Assembly: GCF_027596085.1 (NCBI RefSeq)
Contig: NC_072458.1
Coordinates: 18,770,384 to 18,834,383, forward strand
Direction: 5' to 3'
Length of the DNA stretch: 64,000 bases
Source: Anoplopoma fimbria
Taxonomy: Eukaryota > Chordata > Actinopteri > Perciformes > Anoplopomatidae
A program made the position numbers and the translations under genes. Positions 27,301 to 39,667 of the stretch are shown here, in pieces. How positions within the stretch are numbered: the stretch's first letter is position 1; each line of letters begins with the position of its first letter. A model generated the notes under the pieces. The model saw only the letters and a program-made list of their open reading frames with translations. It ran no database searches and had not been told where the DNA came from.

Positions 27301-28581
27301 CAGCTGTAAATCTTTTCATTCGATAAGTTAAAAATAAGAGCAATGTAGAATATCACCACCCTTATCTTTGAAATGTTTGGGTTTACTTGTCTCCAGGTTG
27401 AGAAGTGTCAGATTTCAGGTGGAGGGAAGAGAAGTTATTCAGCTGTGGATCTCGTACGAACACCTCAGATGAGAAAGAGGTCCATCATCTTGTTCTACAT
27501 CTGGTAAATACTGTGTGTATGTGTGCATGCATGTAAACTTTATAGTTTCTTTTTACATCTTTTACAAATCAAATTCATATTCCTTTTACCATTTTTTCTT
27601 CCATCCCTGTTCCTTCTCTTCCCCCCTAGGTTTGTGAATGTGCTGGTGTATTACGGCCTCTCTCTGGGCGTGTCCAGGTTAGGCACAAACCTCTACCTGA
27701 CCCAGTTTGTCTTCGGGTTGATTGAGATTCCGGCTCGTTCTCTGGTCCTGCTCGTCTTACCCTACAGTCGCCGACTCTCCCAAAGCGGATTTCTGGCTGT
27801 GGGAGGGCTCGCCTGTCTGCTCATGCTCGTTGTCCCTGCTGGTATAGGATGGACGCTGTGTGTATCTGTTGTGCTCTGACAAGACTGCTACTCAAATGCA
27901 TTTTGTCTTTGATCATTTCCCTCCCTCTGTCTGTAGATCATCCTAATGTCCTGACTGGTCTTGCTATGGTTGGGAAGTTTGGCATAACAGCTTCCTTTGC
28001 TGTAATCTATGTGTACACCGCTGAGATATTCCCCACTGTGCTCCGGTAAATCATCTGTCTGTCTGTGCAGTTTTTATTACGTCAATACAAACACGACCCC
28101 AAAAGTCTTTGTGGGTAATAACTACAACTTCCCTTGTCTACCTACAGGCAAACAGGAATAGGTGTATCCTGTATGTTTGCGAGGGTGGGCGGCGTGTTAG
28201 CTCCCGTTATAAACATGTTTCACGACCACAGCCCCAACACACCTCTGGCCATCTTCGGTGTCTCCCCGCTGCTGGGGGCTGTCCTGGCCCTGGCACTGCC
28301 CGAAACTGCCGACAGACCTCTTCCTGACACGGTGGAGGATGCAGAAAACTGGGACACGAGGTACCAGGATGTGACCTCTGCTCTTTACTTTGTGAGCTCT
28401 TTAGGCTACCGTGTATCTAATGCAGCCTCCGTGACCCTGAACAGGATATAAAATCTCTGTGCCCCTTTTGTCCGACAGGTCGCCTCTCGACAAGGAGAAC
28501 CCTGAGATGTCTGGGGATGTGAGCCAATCAGCAAGTAGCACAGAGGAGCAGGAGCTACGACATCTGGCAAGCCAGGCCTAA
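24317..28581 (+). CDS. slc22a13: Solute carrier family 22 member 13-like organic anion transporter, spliced
   Basis: A plasma-membrane transporter of the SLC22 branch of the major facilitator superfamily; mammalian SLC22A13 carries urate, nicotinate and other organic anions. Exons: 24317-24655, 25806-25909, 26202-26356, 26664-26832, 26995-27109, 27397-27503, 27630-27841, 27937-28045, 28148-28360, 28479-28581. These total 1626 bases, 541 residues, with every phase consistent. Seen: N-terminal [17 protein letters not shown]; a large extracellular loop with several N-x-S/T sites and Cys; [14 protein letters not shown] entry into TM2 ([19 protein letters not shown]); the MFS signature [29 protein letters not shown]; and [16 protein letters not shown]. 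LPxSARWLL, KAA-VN-R-LSP and the QTGxG motif favour SLC22A13 within the family. The hydrophilic C-terminus ends SQASSTEEQ-like, then HLASQA. Its position near trak1 fits human 3p22. Paralogue a or b cannot be assigned. Confidence 0.88.
26577..26630. repeat. (CTCCT)n microsatellite before slc22a13 exon 4
   Basis: About ten tandem CTCCT pentamers lie 35 bases upstream of the acceptor at 26663. They form part of an extended pyrimidine tract of that intron. Confidence 0.9.
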
Positions 28582-28652
28582 CGGTGTGAAAAAGGCAGCA
28601 CACAGTAGATTATTCACATATCATGTAGAATATAAAATTAAAATTAAAATTA

Positions 28653-28770
28653 GTTCTTAAAGGTGCTACAGTCAGAGCATTAATATAGCAGCAAACAACT
28701 ATTACCTTCGCCATGTTGTAAGCCATTTAGATGCAATAGAAATACTCTAAATCTCCAATATGGCACATTT
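28653..28770. mobile_element. MITE fragment downstream of slc22a13, same family as 31251-31436
   Basis: Starts TTAAAGGTGCTACAG and shares GAGCATTAATATAGCAGCAA followed by a TTCGCCAT segment with the element at 31251. It ends at TTTAAAGG, where another element begins. No coding potential. Confidence 0.6.
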
Positions 28771-29170
28771 AAAGGGAGAGTTCACCCCCAAATCCAAAAT
28801 ACATATATTTCTCCTCTTATCTGTAGTGCTATTTATCAGTCTAGACTGATCTGGTGTGAGTTGCCGAGTAAATTCTGCGCGGTGAAAAGTTTAGCGTTTG
28901 TAGTTTGACAAAAAGAAAATAGCTCCTGCACAAATCTGTTCACAGCCAGGTCATGATTTCTGTAAAGAGATAATACTGTTGAATTTTTCAAATAAACTTT
29001 TGGGGTGTTTTGAGCACCACAAGATGAGGGCCATTTAGTTAAATTATATTGGAGAAAAGCCAGACATCTCTACGGTCGCTATCTACAACACACAATCTGG
29101 ATTGATAAATAGCACTACAGGTAAGAGGAAAAATATAGATTTTTAATTTTGGGGTGAACTGCCCCTTCAA
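28768..29170. mobile_element. MITE-like element with about 75-base terminal inverted repeats
   Basis: The left arm (GGGAGAGTTCACCCCCAAAT ... CTGTAGTGCTATTTATCAGT) matches the reverse complement of the right arm (GGGGCAGTTCACCCCAAAAT ... CTGTAGTGCTATTTATCAAT). The body is about 400 bases and has no ORF. An AATAAA at 28991-28996 inside it could serve slc22a13 as a polyadenylation signal, which is inference only. Confidence 0.7.
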
Positions 29171-30269
29171 CATAACATCCTCTGTGCAGTTACATGTCAG
29201 GATCTGATAAAGAGCTCTATGCAAGAAACACCTTTCACCCACCAAAATAGCACATGTTCACGTGCACAAAGCAGGCATTCATATGTTTCACCAGGTAAAC
29301 ACACGATTAAGTCAGGAACAGTCGTACTTTACAATCTTGTGCATTTCTCAGATGTTTACACCTTAATTCCACTGTTGACGAGTGGTTTGATACTTTTTAC
29401 AAATAATGAGTTCCCCTCAAGACTTCGCAGATACACAGATTGCATTTTTGTATATGTTGATATATCTAAAGGCATCAAGTCAGAGCTCAACTTTCTAAAC
29501 CTGTGCTGATTCTGAAGAATCTGGACAAGTCTTTGGCACACTGCCACGTCCTCTCGCTGCAGTACACATTGAACAGCTATAATTAGGACTTCGTATTTTT
29601 AGGGCTTGAGGATTTATTACATTTTTGCATTTAATATTAGCACATATCTAATATTTTTGTATAAAAGTGTGCCATGTCTGTGGACTGTTTGTTGTATCTT
29701 AATGCTGTATTGAACAAGTAACTGCCTTGTTTTCTATGTCCTCATTCTCAAGCAGAGATAAAAAAAAAACTTGTCAAGTGAGAGATTGCATGCACTAGTT
29801 AACTTTATTGTGCAGAATGTAGCCTTTTGTTAGACTAATGTAGCACATTTGTAGTTTTGTAGGGATACTATGAGATGCGACTGTGATCAGCATGTGAAGA
29901 AATATTTAATTTCAGCATAATTTGTTGAGATTTGTTATCTTTTTATTATATTGAATTATACTCAGATTTATATTACTTACAGTGACTTGGTTCTGTGATA
30001 TACTTTTTCTTTCACTGTTAAATGTTAAAGGGCTGTTTATTGTGAATACAAAAAACAGGCATGGATCAAAAGAGCAGGTCATGTAATATGCAATGATACT
30101 CAGGCAAAAGGAATTTGATTCTTCAAAATCGATTATTCCTCTAGCAAAGATATTTGAGAGCAGTGTGCTTGAAATGCATAAAATCTTGAAATCATGCCTC
30201 ACTGTTACTCAACAGCATTTGAGTATGTTAGATTAAACCAGACAGGTCACTGAAGCCAGCAAATGGAAA
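29171..30269. other. AT-rich intergenic DNA between slc22a13 and the protease gene
   Basis: slc22a13 and the protease are convergent here, so both 3' UTRs point into this stretch. I see no gene or clear repeat in it. Confidence 0.6.
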
Positions 30270-30284
30270 ACTTTCCAGTTTTTT

Positions 30285-30290
30285 TTTATT
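30285..30290 (-). terminator. Candidate polyadenylation signal of the C1A protease gene
   Basis: The minus strand reads AATAAA followed by a U-poor stretch, about 360 bases past the stop codon at 30646-30648. It is a plausible but unproven 3' end. Confidence 0.4.
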
Positions 30291-30645
30291 GCATTGATTC
30301 CATTCCAGTGCATTTGAATGCAATACATTATAAAGACCAAGTGGAAATATGTCACAAAATGTACCGTGTACAACTGAAAAGAAGGCACTGCAGCAATGTG
30401 CCACCAGCAATAAACTTGTTATAACCATGTTTGCAAAAAAGCGACTTGTTCTGTGTGCGAGTTCTGCAGCGTCTTACTTCACTGTGACACCGTTCAACTG
30501 CAACATTTAACACATCATTAACACCAAGCAGCACAGTTTGACGTGATATCCACACCTCAGCACATCCAACATAAGGTGTCATTCATCCTCAGGCACTCAC
30601 ATAGTGGCATTAACATTTGGTTAAACATAGAGTGAAGGGGTAAAT

Positions 30646-33600
30646 CTATGCCAGTGTGACGTATGTCGCATCGGTGGTGACGCCACAGTTGTTATCCTTC
30701 ATCGACATGAGGATGTAGCCGTCATTGCCCCAGTAGGTGGACCATGAGTTCTTTACCAACCAGTATGGCTCTCCACTCAGGGTGCCGTATCCCACCGCGA
30801 GCACAGCATGGTCCAAGTCTGCAGTGGTATTACCTGGAGAGCACAAGGAGCATGCAGAGTTATGGAGCGAGAAAAGACCGTTTCTGCTGTAGAAAGCGTG
30901 AGTGAGAGGCAAACCTACCACACGCCGGTTCATAGTAGACTCCGTGGCTGTAGAAAACAAATGAGCGGTGGGATGCGTCGATGCTGACAGCCGTCGGGCC
31001 GTTTTTAAAGAGCGCCAGCTTAAGGGCCTCTGCGTCTCCTGATGTCACGTTGGTGTAGCTCTGGATTTGTGCAGTGAGCTGGGACTCGTTCACGTGGCAA
31101 AATCCATTCTGTTCAGAGAGGGAGGCAGAAAGTTCAAACCGTAACCCTGTAGTGCAGCAGGACTGGAAACTGGAAATCTTCCTTTTGAAGGAAAGTAATA
31201 TGACTAATCTGGAAATATTCACATAGGAACTTGCAACTCTAGTAGATGGTTTAAAAGGTGCAATATATGACATTTAGAGCATTAATATAGCAGCAATTAT
31301 TTATGTAAAGCAAGTTCGCCATTGTTTCTACTTCTCTACGGTTAGCTGAGAGCCACCAGCTCAGCCGCCGCCATGTTGAGAGCCGTTGAGAGGCAACAGA
31401 AAAGCTCCCAAATGTCGTGTATAGCACCTTTAAAAATGTCCGTCTGAGCTTTGATGCCTCAGTTCAGATGTTAATCTAACATTAAATGCCATCTGAGTAA
31501 AAATATATTTTTTTAAAATGGAAATTAACCATTCATCTTAAATAAAGAGGGTGTTTCATTATCAGCCAAAATTAAACACATTCACAGTTGCATGAAATCC
31601 TAAAAAGAAAGGGTTTCAAAGCAGTGCTTTCTAATTTTGACTATGGACTCAGGCTCAACACTAACTTTTCATTTTACAAAACTAAAAATACAGTTGTCAT
31701 TTTTAGTTACTTTATATTTGAGTAATTAAGATACTATGCAGTTATAAATCAGCTTAAAAATGAATATGAAACAAAAGAACAAAAACGTTTAAAACAGTAA
31801 CCAAACTAAATTCTTTGCAGTTGTGTTTGTGTTCTGACAGTAAACATCCCCAAAAACAACATAATGTCATCAACAACAAACAAACATTGTGTATTGTCTG
31901 GTTCCAGTTCTAACTGTAACGGAAATATATTTAAATATCACTAATGCAACAAATATTGATAATGTATTTATTTTGGGGTGCACATTTTGCTGTCGAGCCC
32001 TGGCTTTACAGGTTATTCTGCTCCAACAGGTACAAGCTTTACACCATCAACACCAGTATCTCTCACCATTCCCATATAGGCTCCGTAGGTTTCTGTTGTG
32101 GCGATGCCTCCGTGTTTCATGATCCACTCGTACCCCCTCCACTCCTCCCCTCCATCACAGCCGTTATTGCCGAAACCCCAGGAACAGTCCACAAGCATCT
32201 GCTGGGACAGAACCTGCAGGGAGCCCGTCTGAAAGACAAGAGCCAAGAAACAGGATCACACTCTGCACACGGATGAGTAACCGACTCACATTCTCTGAAG
32301 TACAGTACAAGTGCAGAAAAGACATAGATGGTTTGGGGACTTAACCTTGACGTTCATAATGGACATTTTTACACCAGCTGTTATCTGCAGGTTGCTAGGC
32401 AGACGCTGTGAGGTCACGGAGAAGTACATTTAAAATTGGCCCCTGGGGAGCGGCTCTGTTTATGAACCTGCAGCATCACTTCCTGCTGCGTGCTGGCAGA
32501 GGAACAAAGACGAACCGCCGCTGCTTCACAGCAGTGCTTCCTCCAGGCCAACTGTACTCGGAAAACACTGAAACAATTAGTGGAGTACTCGTGCACAGTG
32601 AAGCTCAAACATCTTCTCCCTCTGTGGCCTCATTATTTTTGACAAATCCCTTTAGTGAATCCAAATGCCGAACATTTTTATGTCAGATATTAAACAGCAG
32701 GATTTGCTTGATTCTCACCATTTCCTTTCATTAAATAGAGGAAAAGAAAATTGCATAAAAGCAATTGTTTTAGCAAGTTGTTGAACATTTCAATGGTTAA
32801 AATATTAGTTTAAAATGCACTTAATGGATTTATTATAGATGTTACTTTCATAATGAGAGTCACATAAGATCATATTACACCGCCTTTTCTCCCGTTATAT
32901 AGCACTCCACCAACACATTACCCTCTGCCCAGAACAACACTTCTTAAGGACTCTGTAAGGCCCCTCTTTATACAAAACCATATCTTTTTTAATAACCACC
33001 CAACTCCCAATTCTTTTTTTTCATTTTTCCCTGCAGTGGGTCAAGTGCCTACTTAGAACAAATCCAATATCAGCCTCAATTAAACAACTTCGGTCCCGAT
33101 GCAAGAGACAAAATCAAGAGTTTGTGAGTGAGAGAGTCAAAGAAGTTGCTGCCATCAAATCCCATAATGAACCATCCAATGTTTGGGTTGAGTTGCTTGG
33201 CAACACAGTACAAGGAATGCCTTTGAGCATCGCCCTGCATTGGGATGGGGGCAGGCCAGAGCTGACACTCACTCAGTTCAATTTCTTTGTACACACTGTC
33301 AGGTCTGTTCAACGTGAGTAAAAGTGGCTCAACAAAGTTTCTTTTCGGGGGAGGACTTGTTTTCACTCACAGGGAGAATTAATGAGCAGCATCTCAAATC
33401 CAGAGCATCAGATGCAGATTTGTGCAGAAATAACTGTCACTAAGATGACTGAACACAGAGTCAAATTTGACCAAGACATGAAAGAATAATGCATTTCTCC
33501 ACATTTAGATTTTTCACATCCTCAGTCCATCTTTAAACAAATGTCTACATTAATTACATTATCACGTTGGCCATTTTAACCTTCTATATTGATTTGGTGT

Positions 33601-36600
33601 CATTTATTTTCCCTTTCTTGCCGTTCTACTGGCGTCTTTGACTCACTTCACCTCAAATCTGCCTTTTCAATCATGCATTTATATTATATTATTTGGTTTT
33701 ATTTCATTTTCCTTAATAACCCCTCTTCCCTACAACTACAAGGATCATCAAAGTGACATCTACTAATTTCTTAAATATTTAGAAAGCTGCCAATTATAGA
33801 TAAATATCAAACGCTGGGCATCTGTGGCTTCAAAGAGCATAAGGAATCACCCCGTAGGTTAGAAAAACTGGAACGTGGCCAGTGACTGTGTTTATAAAGA
33901 ATATATATTTTTCACCTTTAGGAAGAGAGCGCCCTCTACTGCTCCAGTGGTGGCAAAGCTCCAGCAGGAGCCGCAGATGGCCTGGTCCTTCACCGGGGTC
34001 ACAGCACCTGAAAGAGCAGAGATGAGTTAAAAACTAGGATGTCCTGCCAGGAAGATGCATCTTTGTTTGACTTGTTTTTTTTTTATTGCATATTCGTACC
34101 GTAAAGCCTCCAGTCAAGTGACTCGGGCACTTTCACTCCTTCGTAATTCTTTAAGGGGAAAGGGAGCCCTCTGTTTGGGGTCTTCCCTTGTTTCCTCCCC
34201 CTCATGGTGGCCAACTCTGACATGGTTCTATCAGACAGAGAGTTCAGAGCCAGAGAGAAGGGCAGCCCCGCTCTGTTCTTGGAGTGGACGTACCTATAGT
34301 AACATGAAAACACTCATCAGATATAGATCTGTGCTTAACTTATTGGTAGGTCGCAGTGACACAGCGTATCAGTATTTAATCTTCCTCTCACCGGAGGTTA
34401 TGAACAAAAGCGTGTCCCCGTTTCTCGTGTTCTCTTTCATCGCTGTACTGACGCTGGAACTTGTCCTTGAAATGGTCGAACATGCGCTCTGAGTGGCCCG
34501 ATGCCGAGGTGTGGATGAGATCTTTCATTGGATTGGCCAACATGTGGTGCTCCGCTCCCGGACCAGGAAACCCACCACAGCTCATCCCTGTAGGAGGAAA
34601 AACAAACAAACAAACAGGAAACTTTTTTTTTTCCCCCTATCTTTTTTAACTTTTCTTAAACGTCTTGCACCTACAACGGAGCACAAACCTTCAGGCAGCA
34701 AGAAAACGTGGCGGTCCACATGAGTGCTGAACTCTTTGTAGTCCACCAGGTACTTGTCATAATGTGAGCCCAGCAGCGTGTTGTAACCCATCATCTCATA
34801 GTGGAGCGGCGTGGCAGGCTCGTCCTTGCCGTCCGCACCCCTCTCCGACCGGGTCACCCACAGTGTGTATGTGTTCTTCTTGTGGCCCACAGAGGTCACA
34901 TTCTGCCAGACTTCACACAGGGAACCTCCAAAGTACTCCATCCTCAGGAACTGTGAGGCAGATCAACATGTTGACTTGAATGTGAAACTTTGGTATAATT
35001 AATTACAAAACAGTCTGTGGTTGAAATGTGGCACACACTTTCCATAACAATGTCTATTCTACCAGTGGCCAAAAAAAAAAAACTGTATAATCCTCCTCAT
35101 TTTGCAGGAAGGAAAACTTCAAATCATGTGCAATATTACTTTTTTGGACATTTTACATTTCAGTATCATGTACAATGTAGGTTTTGATTACTTTTCAATA
35201 TTACTCTTAATATTATGCAAAGTATTACCATCTCTTTTAAATTTATATTAGGCACTGATGTTAGTTTTACTTCTTGTGCACTTTTTATTTTAACTCTTTA
35301 CTTTTTTTCTTATGTTGTTGTAATTTGCTTTTTTTGTGTTAGCTGAATTATTTAAATAAATGTATCATACTCTTAGTGCTATTCTGTTTTGCACTGGTTT
35401 AAGTATTACTTCTAATACTGGAAGTATTTATTATTCTATTTTGCATTGGGGTAAGTATTACTTCCGATACTATTAGTACATTATACATGTTATATTTCTA
35501 CTCTATTGTCTTTTGGAACATTTGGTCGGTCTCTATGTTTTGATGTTGAAATACTTCACAGAGTGCTTTTTTACTCTCACCGACCTGGAAGCCCTGCACA
35601 TCAGGCAGCGACGCCTGCGATGTGACTGCTTCCTCCTTCGTTCCGTTGGCCTGGAAACACTTCATCACATTCTGCTCCGTCTCCGTGGTCTCAGGAGTGA
35701 TTTTATAGGCAACGCCCCACGGCTTCTCCGCCTCCAACTGGTAGGTCGACACCTGGCCTGTTGACGATAAATGTGAGAAGTTAAGACATTATTAGTTCCT
35801 TAAATTTCAGTTTGCATTTTCATGAAGCCATACATTACTGTTCTTGCTGTTACAGCTTTATTTTGTGCCCTTCGTGACACCCCTTATATATTAAGTATGG
35901 TGCTTGGTCACCCTTCTGCTTCCCCATTTTACTTATTTTATAACTAATCCCTGAACTGGAAGTGTGTGTCTCAATAAAATGTAACTGAGTGAATAATTCA
36001 TATTCAATTGTCCACATTTTTGCGTAACAACATGTTAAACATGCATTATTTTCAGTGCAAAAATCAGTTAATGTTTTCTAAAAGGAAACAGAAGTTGGAG
36101 GTCTGCTGATCCTGGATCTGCTTTGGCTTTCTGAATTGAGTAGAGAGTACAGAGCGTTAGGATGATCACGTAGCGGCTGGACTTTAAAAGCAGGAGGCTT
36201 GACACAGAGGTTAGGTGCAGACCAACCAGGTGTTTATATCACCCATAACTATCACATAAATACATGACAGTCATCTTTTCACACAGTGGACGATGGGCAG
36301 CATGTGGTCTTGGCAGCGACAGCGCTTGATTGGAATATGGCAGCGTATATATAGACCTCAACCCCACTAAAATATAGATAACTCTGCCCCTCACATGACA
36401 ACACAATTACCAAAACCACAACAAATACATTCAAATACATTCCTGTCACCTTAATGCCAATCATCTGCGTGATCTCTATTTATGTAACACGTCACAATAG
36501 AGTCAAATAAAGCCTGAACAGGGAACACCCCTCTACTAATTACTACATGGTACCTCCCGGAACTATAAATTGGTGCTCAGGTACACTGTGGAGTCTTTTA

Positions 36601-38836
36601 GCATGAGCACCCTTGAGAGGAGACACAACAGTGATAAGTGGTTTGAACCCAATACACGTTACATGTTGAATTCTTATTCGTTTACTGCACTTATCCTATT
36701 CGTAGTAGTTTGTAGCACTTATTATATTCGTATTAGTCTGTTGCAATTATTGTTTTCGTAGTAATTTGCCTCTGCACTATACTTTTGCTCTGGTTTATGC
36801 TTTAAGATGCTTGTTTAAGAAAGGAGATGCACTTATGACTTCTGGTGACTAGTAGTTCTCTTGAATACCTATGTTGAATACACTTCCTGTAAGTCGCTTT
36901 GGATAAAAGCGTCTGCTAAATGACTGTAATGTAATGTAATGTAATATATAACTGCACAATCAAGCAACAGTTTATCCCCTCAATCATCATTTTGGCCAAG
37001 ATTAAACTACAATGAGCATATTATGTTGAGATAACCCAACTAGACAAACTAATCGTACTTTTGTCTTTACAAGCCCAGCCTCCAAACACTTCTGAGGCAG
37101 CTACAACATCTAACAGAAACCAATCAACATATTTTAATAAAACATTCAACCCTTTCGAGTGTGTGCATTACTCCTTTAAGCAGTCCTGTATACAAATTAC
37201 ATTACACAGAGCAAGCAAATGCTACAGACCACAGCCGTCTCTGGTTACATCAGAGCACCTACTCTGCAATACTGTGGCTATTCTGCCGACCTCTGAAGAT
37301 GTTACTTATTTTGTTAATTAGTATTTGCTTTTTGTTTTGTTTTGATAAATACAGTAACATAAACTGATACAACACAGACACTAGATAAATGTAGGTACGT
37401 TTATAGCCACTGACAGAAACGGGGTGTACATAAGTAAACTATGTGCTCAAAGCACCAGGAACTTTACAATAAAAAAAAAACATTTCTGCTGCTGCAACAC
37501 AAACATTAATAAGTTTCAATGCATATGTGATTATTACTTATAACTTAGAAATTAAAATTCTTACATTTTACTTCCTGGGGATGGCGAGGATACAAAAGAG
37601 ACCGTTTACAAAATTGGCTTAAAAAGTAATGAGTATGTAACACGAGTCAATAAATTCCCCCAGAAATGCTTATTCATTCTTTTTCACTTCTTTGGTTATG
37701 TGCTGACCTTATGTTTTGCTCTGGTGACTTTAGTCTGACACATCAGGTTCTCAGTTTCACATCGTTAATCAAGCCAAGCAGGGAAAATACAGAGTCCAGT
37801 GAAAGGAGATAAAAAAAAAAAAAACACACAAGTCAAGAGGTTTCTTACCATGATAATAGTCTATTCTGCTGGACTTTGCGGCTAGGTCTAACCAGGCCTC
37901 AAATGGCTCCTTGATCTCAGCATAGGGCAAAGAGATCACTCCTGCAATACAAATGTGAAACAGTTCTGTAATGAGAATCAATTCTGAGGGTAAAGATGTG
38001 TATTCTAATGTATTACTGCTTACCTTTGACATGATAGCTGTTCCCAAAATTAGGAGGGGAAGGGACTGCTTTTCCCTCTGTAGCTGAAAACAAAAATTGT
38101 TAAATGGCGCTTTAAAAAAAAACTACATTTTCAGTATCGCTGACCTTCGCTGAACAATTCTACTTCTCCTTTGGACAACAGCATGAATGTTTCTGGGAAT
38201 ATTGATAGGTGACCTTGAACATTTTGCTAAAACAGTGTGTCAATATCACTTACAAAACAATCAAACAGCTGCAAGAAAGTGTGGTAATATAGTCAATACT
38301 GTATTCTTTCATTCTTAAAATACTCCAATGCAGACAATGAACTGAAGCAGTTTAAGATGCATTTTGTAGGGAAATGTAACAATTAGAAAACTGTATTTAG
38401 ACCAGTCACCAGAGAAGGGCTTTTGACAAATAGTGATAGTTTTATCAATAAAGTGTCCACTATGGTGTGTTGCATGTATGCCGAATTAAAGGATAAGTTT
38501 CATCAGTTCATTCGGTATCATAATGCATAATTTAGGATACATGCAACTCCCATAATAATCAAGTGAACTTTAAATTGACAGATATTTGCATTGAGTCTGG
38601 CTCTGCAATCTCTGCAATGCAAAGCACGTCTCAGAGACAAAAGACACAGTTTCCTTAGTGTCTGCATGAATGTACTTGAATATGCATTTACCACAGCTGT
38701 GGAGCACCTGTCTCTGAAAGTATTTTATCATGAAATTGGCTATATAACAACACCAATTGCTAGTGTTAGCTCCTATTGTAGCATGCAACTTACCTGTGAC
38801 AGCCCACAGAAGAGCAGCTGCGATGTGCCAACGCAT
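30646..38836 (-). CDS. Papain-family (C1A) cysteine protease with long N-terminal region, counting factor associated protein D-like, spliced
   Basis: Eleven exons, high to low: 38836-38794, 38083-38024, 37941-37849, 35757-35585, 34950-34689, 34587-34392, 34293-34100, 34007-33916, 32228-32067, 31108-30919, 30833-30646. They total 1653 bases, 550 residues, with all phases consistent. The start [15 protein letters not shown] is a signal-peptide-like stretch, implying a secreted or lysosomal protein. Residues of roughly 30-230 form an extra region ([32 protein letters not shown]) that I cannot assign confidently to a domain. Next come an I29-type inhibitor prodomain ([25 protein letters not shown]) and a C1A domain starting [19 protein letters not shown]. 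The catalytic residues are visible: Gln and Cys in [10 protein letters not shown], His in [11 protein letters not shown], Asn in [13 protein letters not shown]. The organisation resembles fish proteins annotated as counting factor associated protein D-like or digestive cysteine proteinase. I know of no clear mammalian orthologue. Confidence 0.85.
31251..31436. mobile_element. MITE within a C1A protease intron
   Basis: The ends TTAAAAGGTGCAATATATGACATTT and, on the opposite strand, TTTAAAGGTGCTATACACGA form imperfect terminal inverted repeats. It is about 186 bases and non-coding. It shares a near-identical core with the fragment at 28653. Confidence 0.65.
36640..36950 (+). mobile_element. LINE-like 3' end sharing its tail with the 19648 SINE
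   Basis: Contains repetitive TTACTGCACTTAT, TATTCGTATTAGTCTGTTGC and TTTGCCTCTGCACTATACTT motifs. It then ends GTAAGTCGCTTTGGATAAAA, GCGTCTGCTAAATGACTG and (TGTAA)n, exactly the tail of the SINE at 19648-19948. It is a 5'-truncated insertion in the protease intron 35758-37848. A related segment (CATATTAGTCTGTTGCACT) begins at the right edge of the window. Confidence 0.6.
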
Positions 38837-38965
38837 TGCTTCTGCTGTGAGATCAGAAATACAGGAGATAAAGCAGTCACACTCTCAACAGAAACACGGA
38901 AACCTGCTGTGTGCAAAACACAGATATCATAATGACCGCAAACACAGACTTTGGGGGACATCCTC

Positions 38966-39066
38966 TCTCGACCAATCAGATTGCGGCGTGGAAGAGCGTC
39001 GTCCAATCAGATGCGAGGGGGGGCGGGGTTTTAAAATTACCTATCATGTGATCTGTGTCATGTGAC
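38966..39066 (-). promoter_or_regulatory. Compact promoter of the C1A protease: two CCAAT boxes, GC box, two TCATGTGA E-boxes
   Basis: Between 130 and 230 bases upstream of the start codon lie CCAATCAGA at 38972, CCAATCAGA again at 39003, GGGGGCGGGG at about 39018-39027, and TCATGTGA at 39044-39051 and 39058-39065. The first three are NF-Y and Sp1-type sites. TCATGTGA is the preferred E-box of the MiT/TFE factors (MITF, TFE3, TFEB), known regulators of lysosomal genes. The transcription start is not visible, and function is inference. Confidence 0.55.
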
Positions 39067-39430
39067 TAAATGACCTGTACAGCTGTCTGTAGTGCTTTTT
39101 TAAATGGTAAATGTTGATTTTATTTTGTAGTAGTGAACATAGGTGATAATAATAAATACATTAGACACATACAGGACTTTGCAGTGCAGGAAAGGGGTCC
39201 TAACTAACAGATAAAGGGAGGAACACAGCATTAGGTCCTTGATGACTGTTTCATTTAAACATTTTCAGCCTCATCATGTGACAAGATCCTCAAACTAAAT
39301 CATATTTCAATAAAAGTGTCCTCTCACGTATTTTTATTGGATCTTGATGGATATGGAGGGAATAAACCTGTTTTAACAAATAAATCATTAACCATTACTA
39401 CCTATGAACACGCATACCATTTAAAATATA

Positions 39431-39665
39431 CAGTACCAGTCAAAAGTTTGGACACACCTTCTCATTCAATGGTTTTTCTTTATTTTTCTTTATATATTTT
39501 TTTCTACATTGTAGATTAATATTGAAGACATCCAAACTATGAAGGAACACATATGGAATTATGTGGTAAACAAACAAATGCTCAACAAACCAGAATATGT
39601 TTTATATTTTAGATTCTTCAAAGTAGTTCAATGAGAAGGTGTGTCCAAACTTTTGACTGGTACTG
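39431..39665. mobile_element. Tc1/mariner-type MITE with perfect TA target duplication
   Basis: Starts CAGTACCAGTCAAAAGTTTG and ends with its reverse complement. The inverted repeats extend over about 37 bases and include GACACACCTTCTCATT. It is bounded by TA dinucleotides at 39429-39430 and 39666-39667, as Tc1/mariner transposition produces. At 235 bases it cannot encode a transposase. Confidence 0.9.
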
Positions 39666-39667
39666 TA

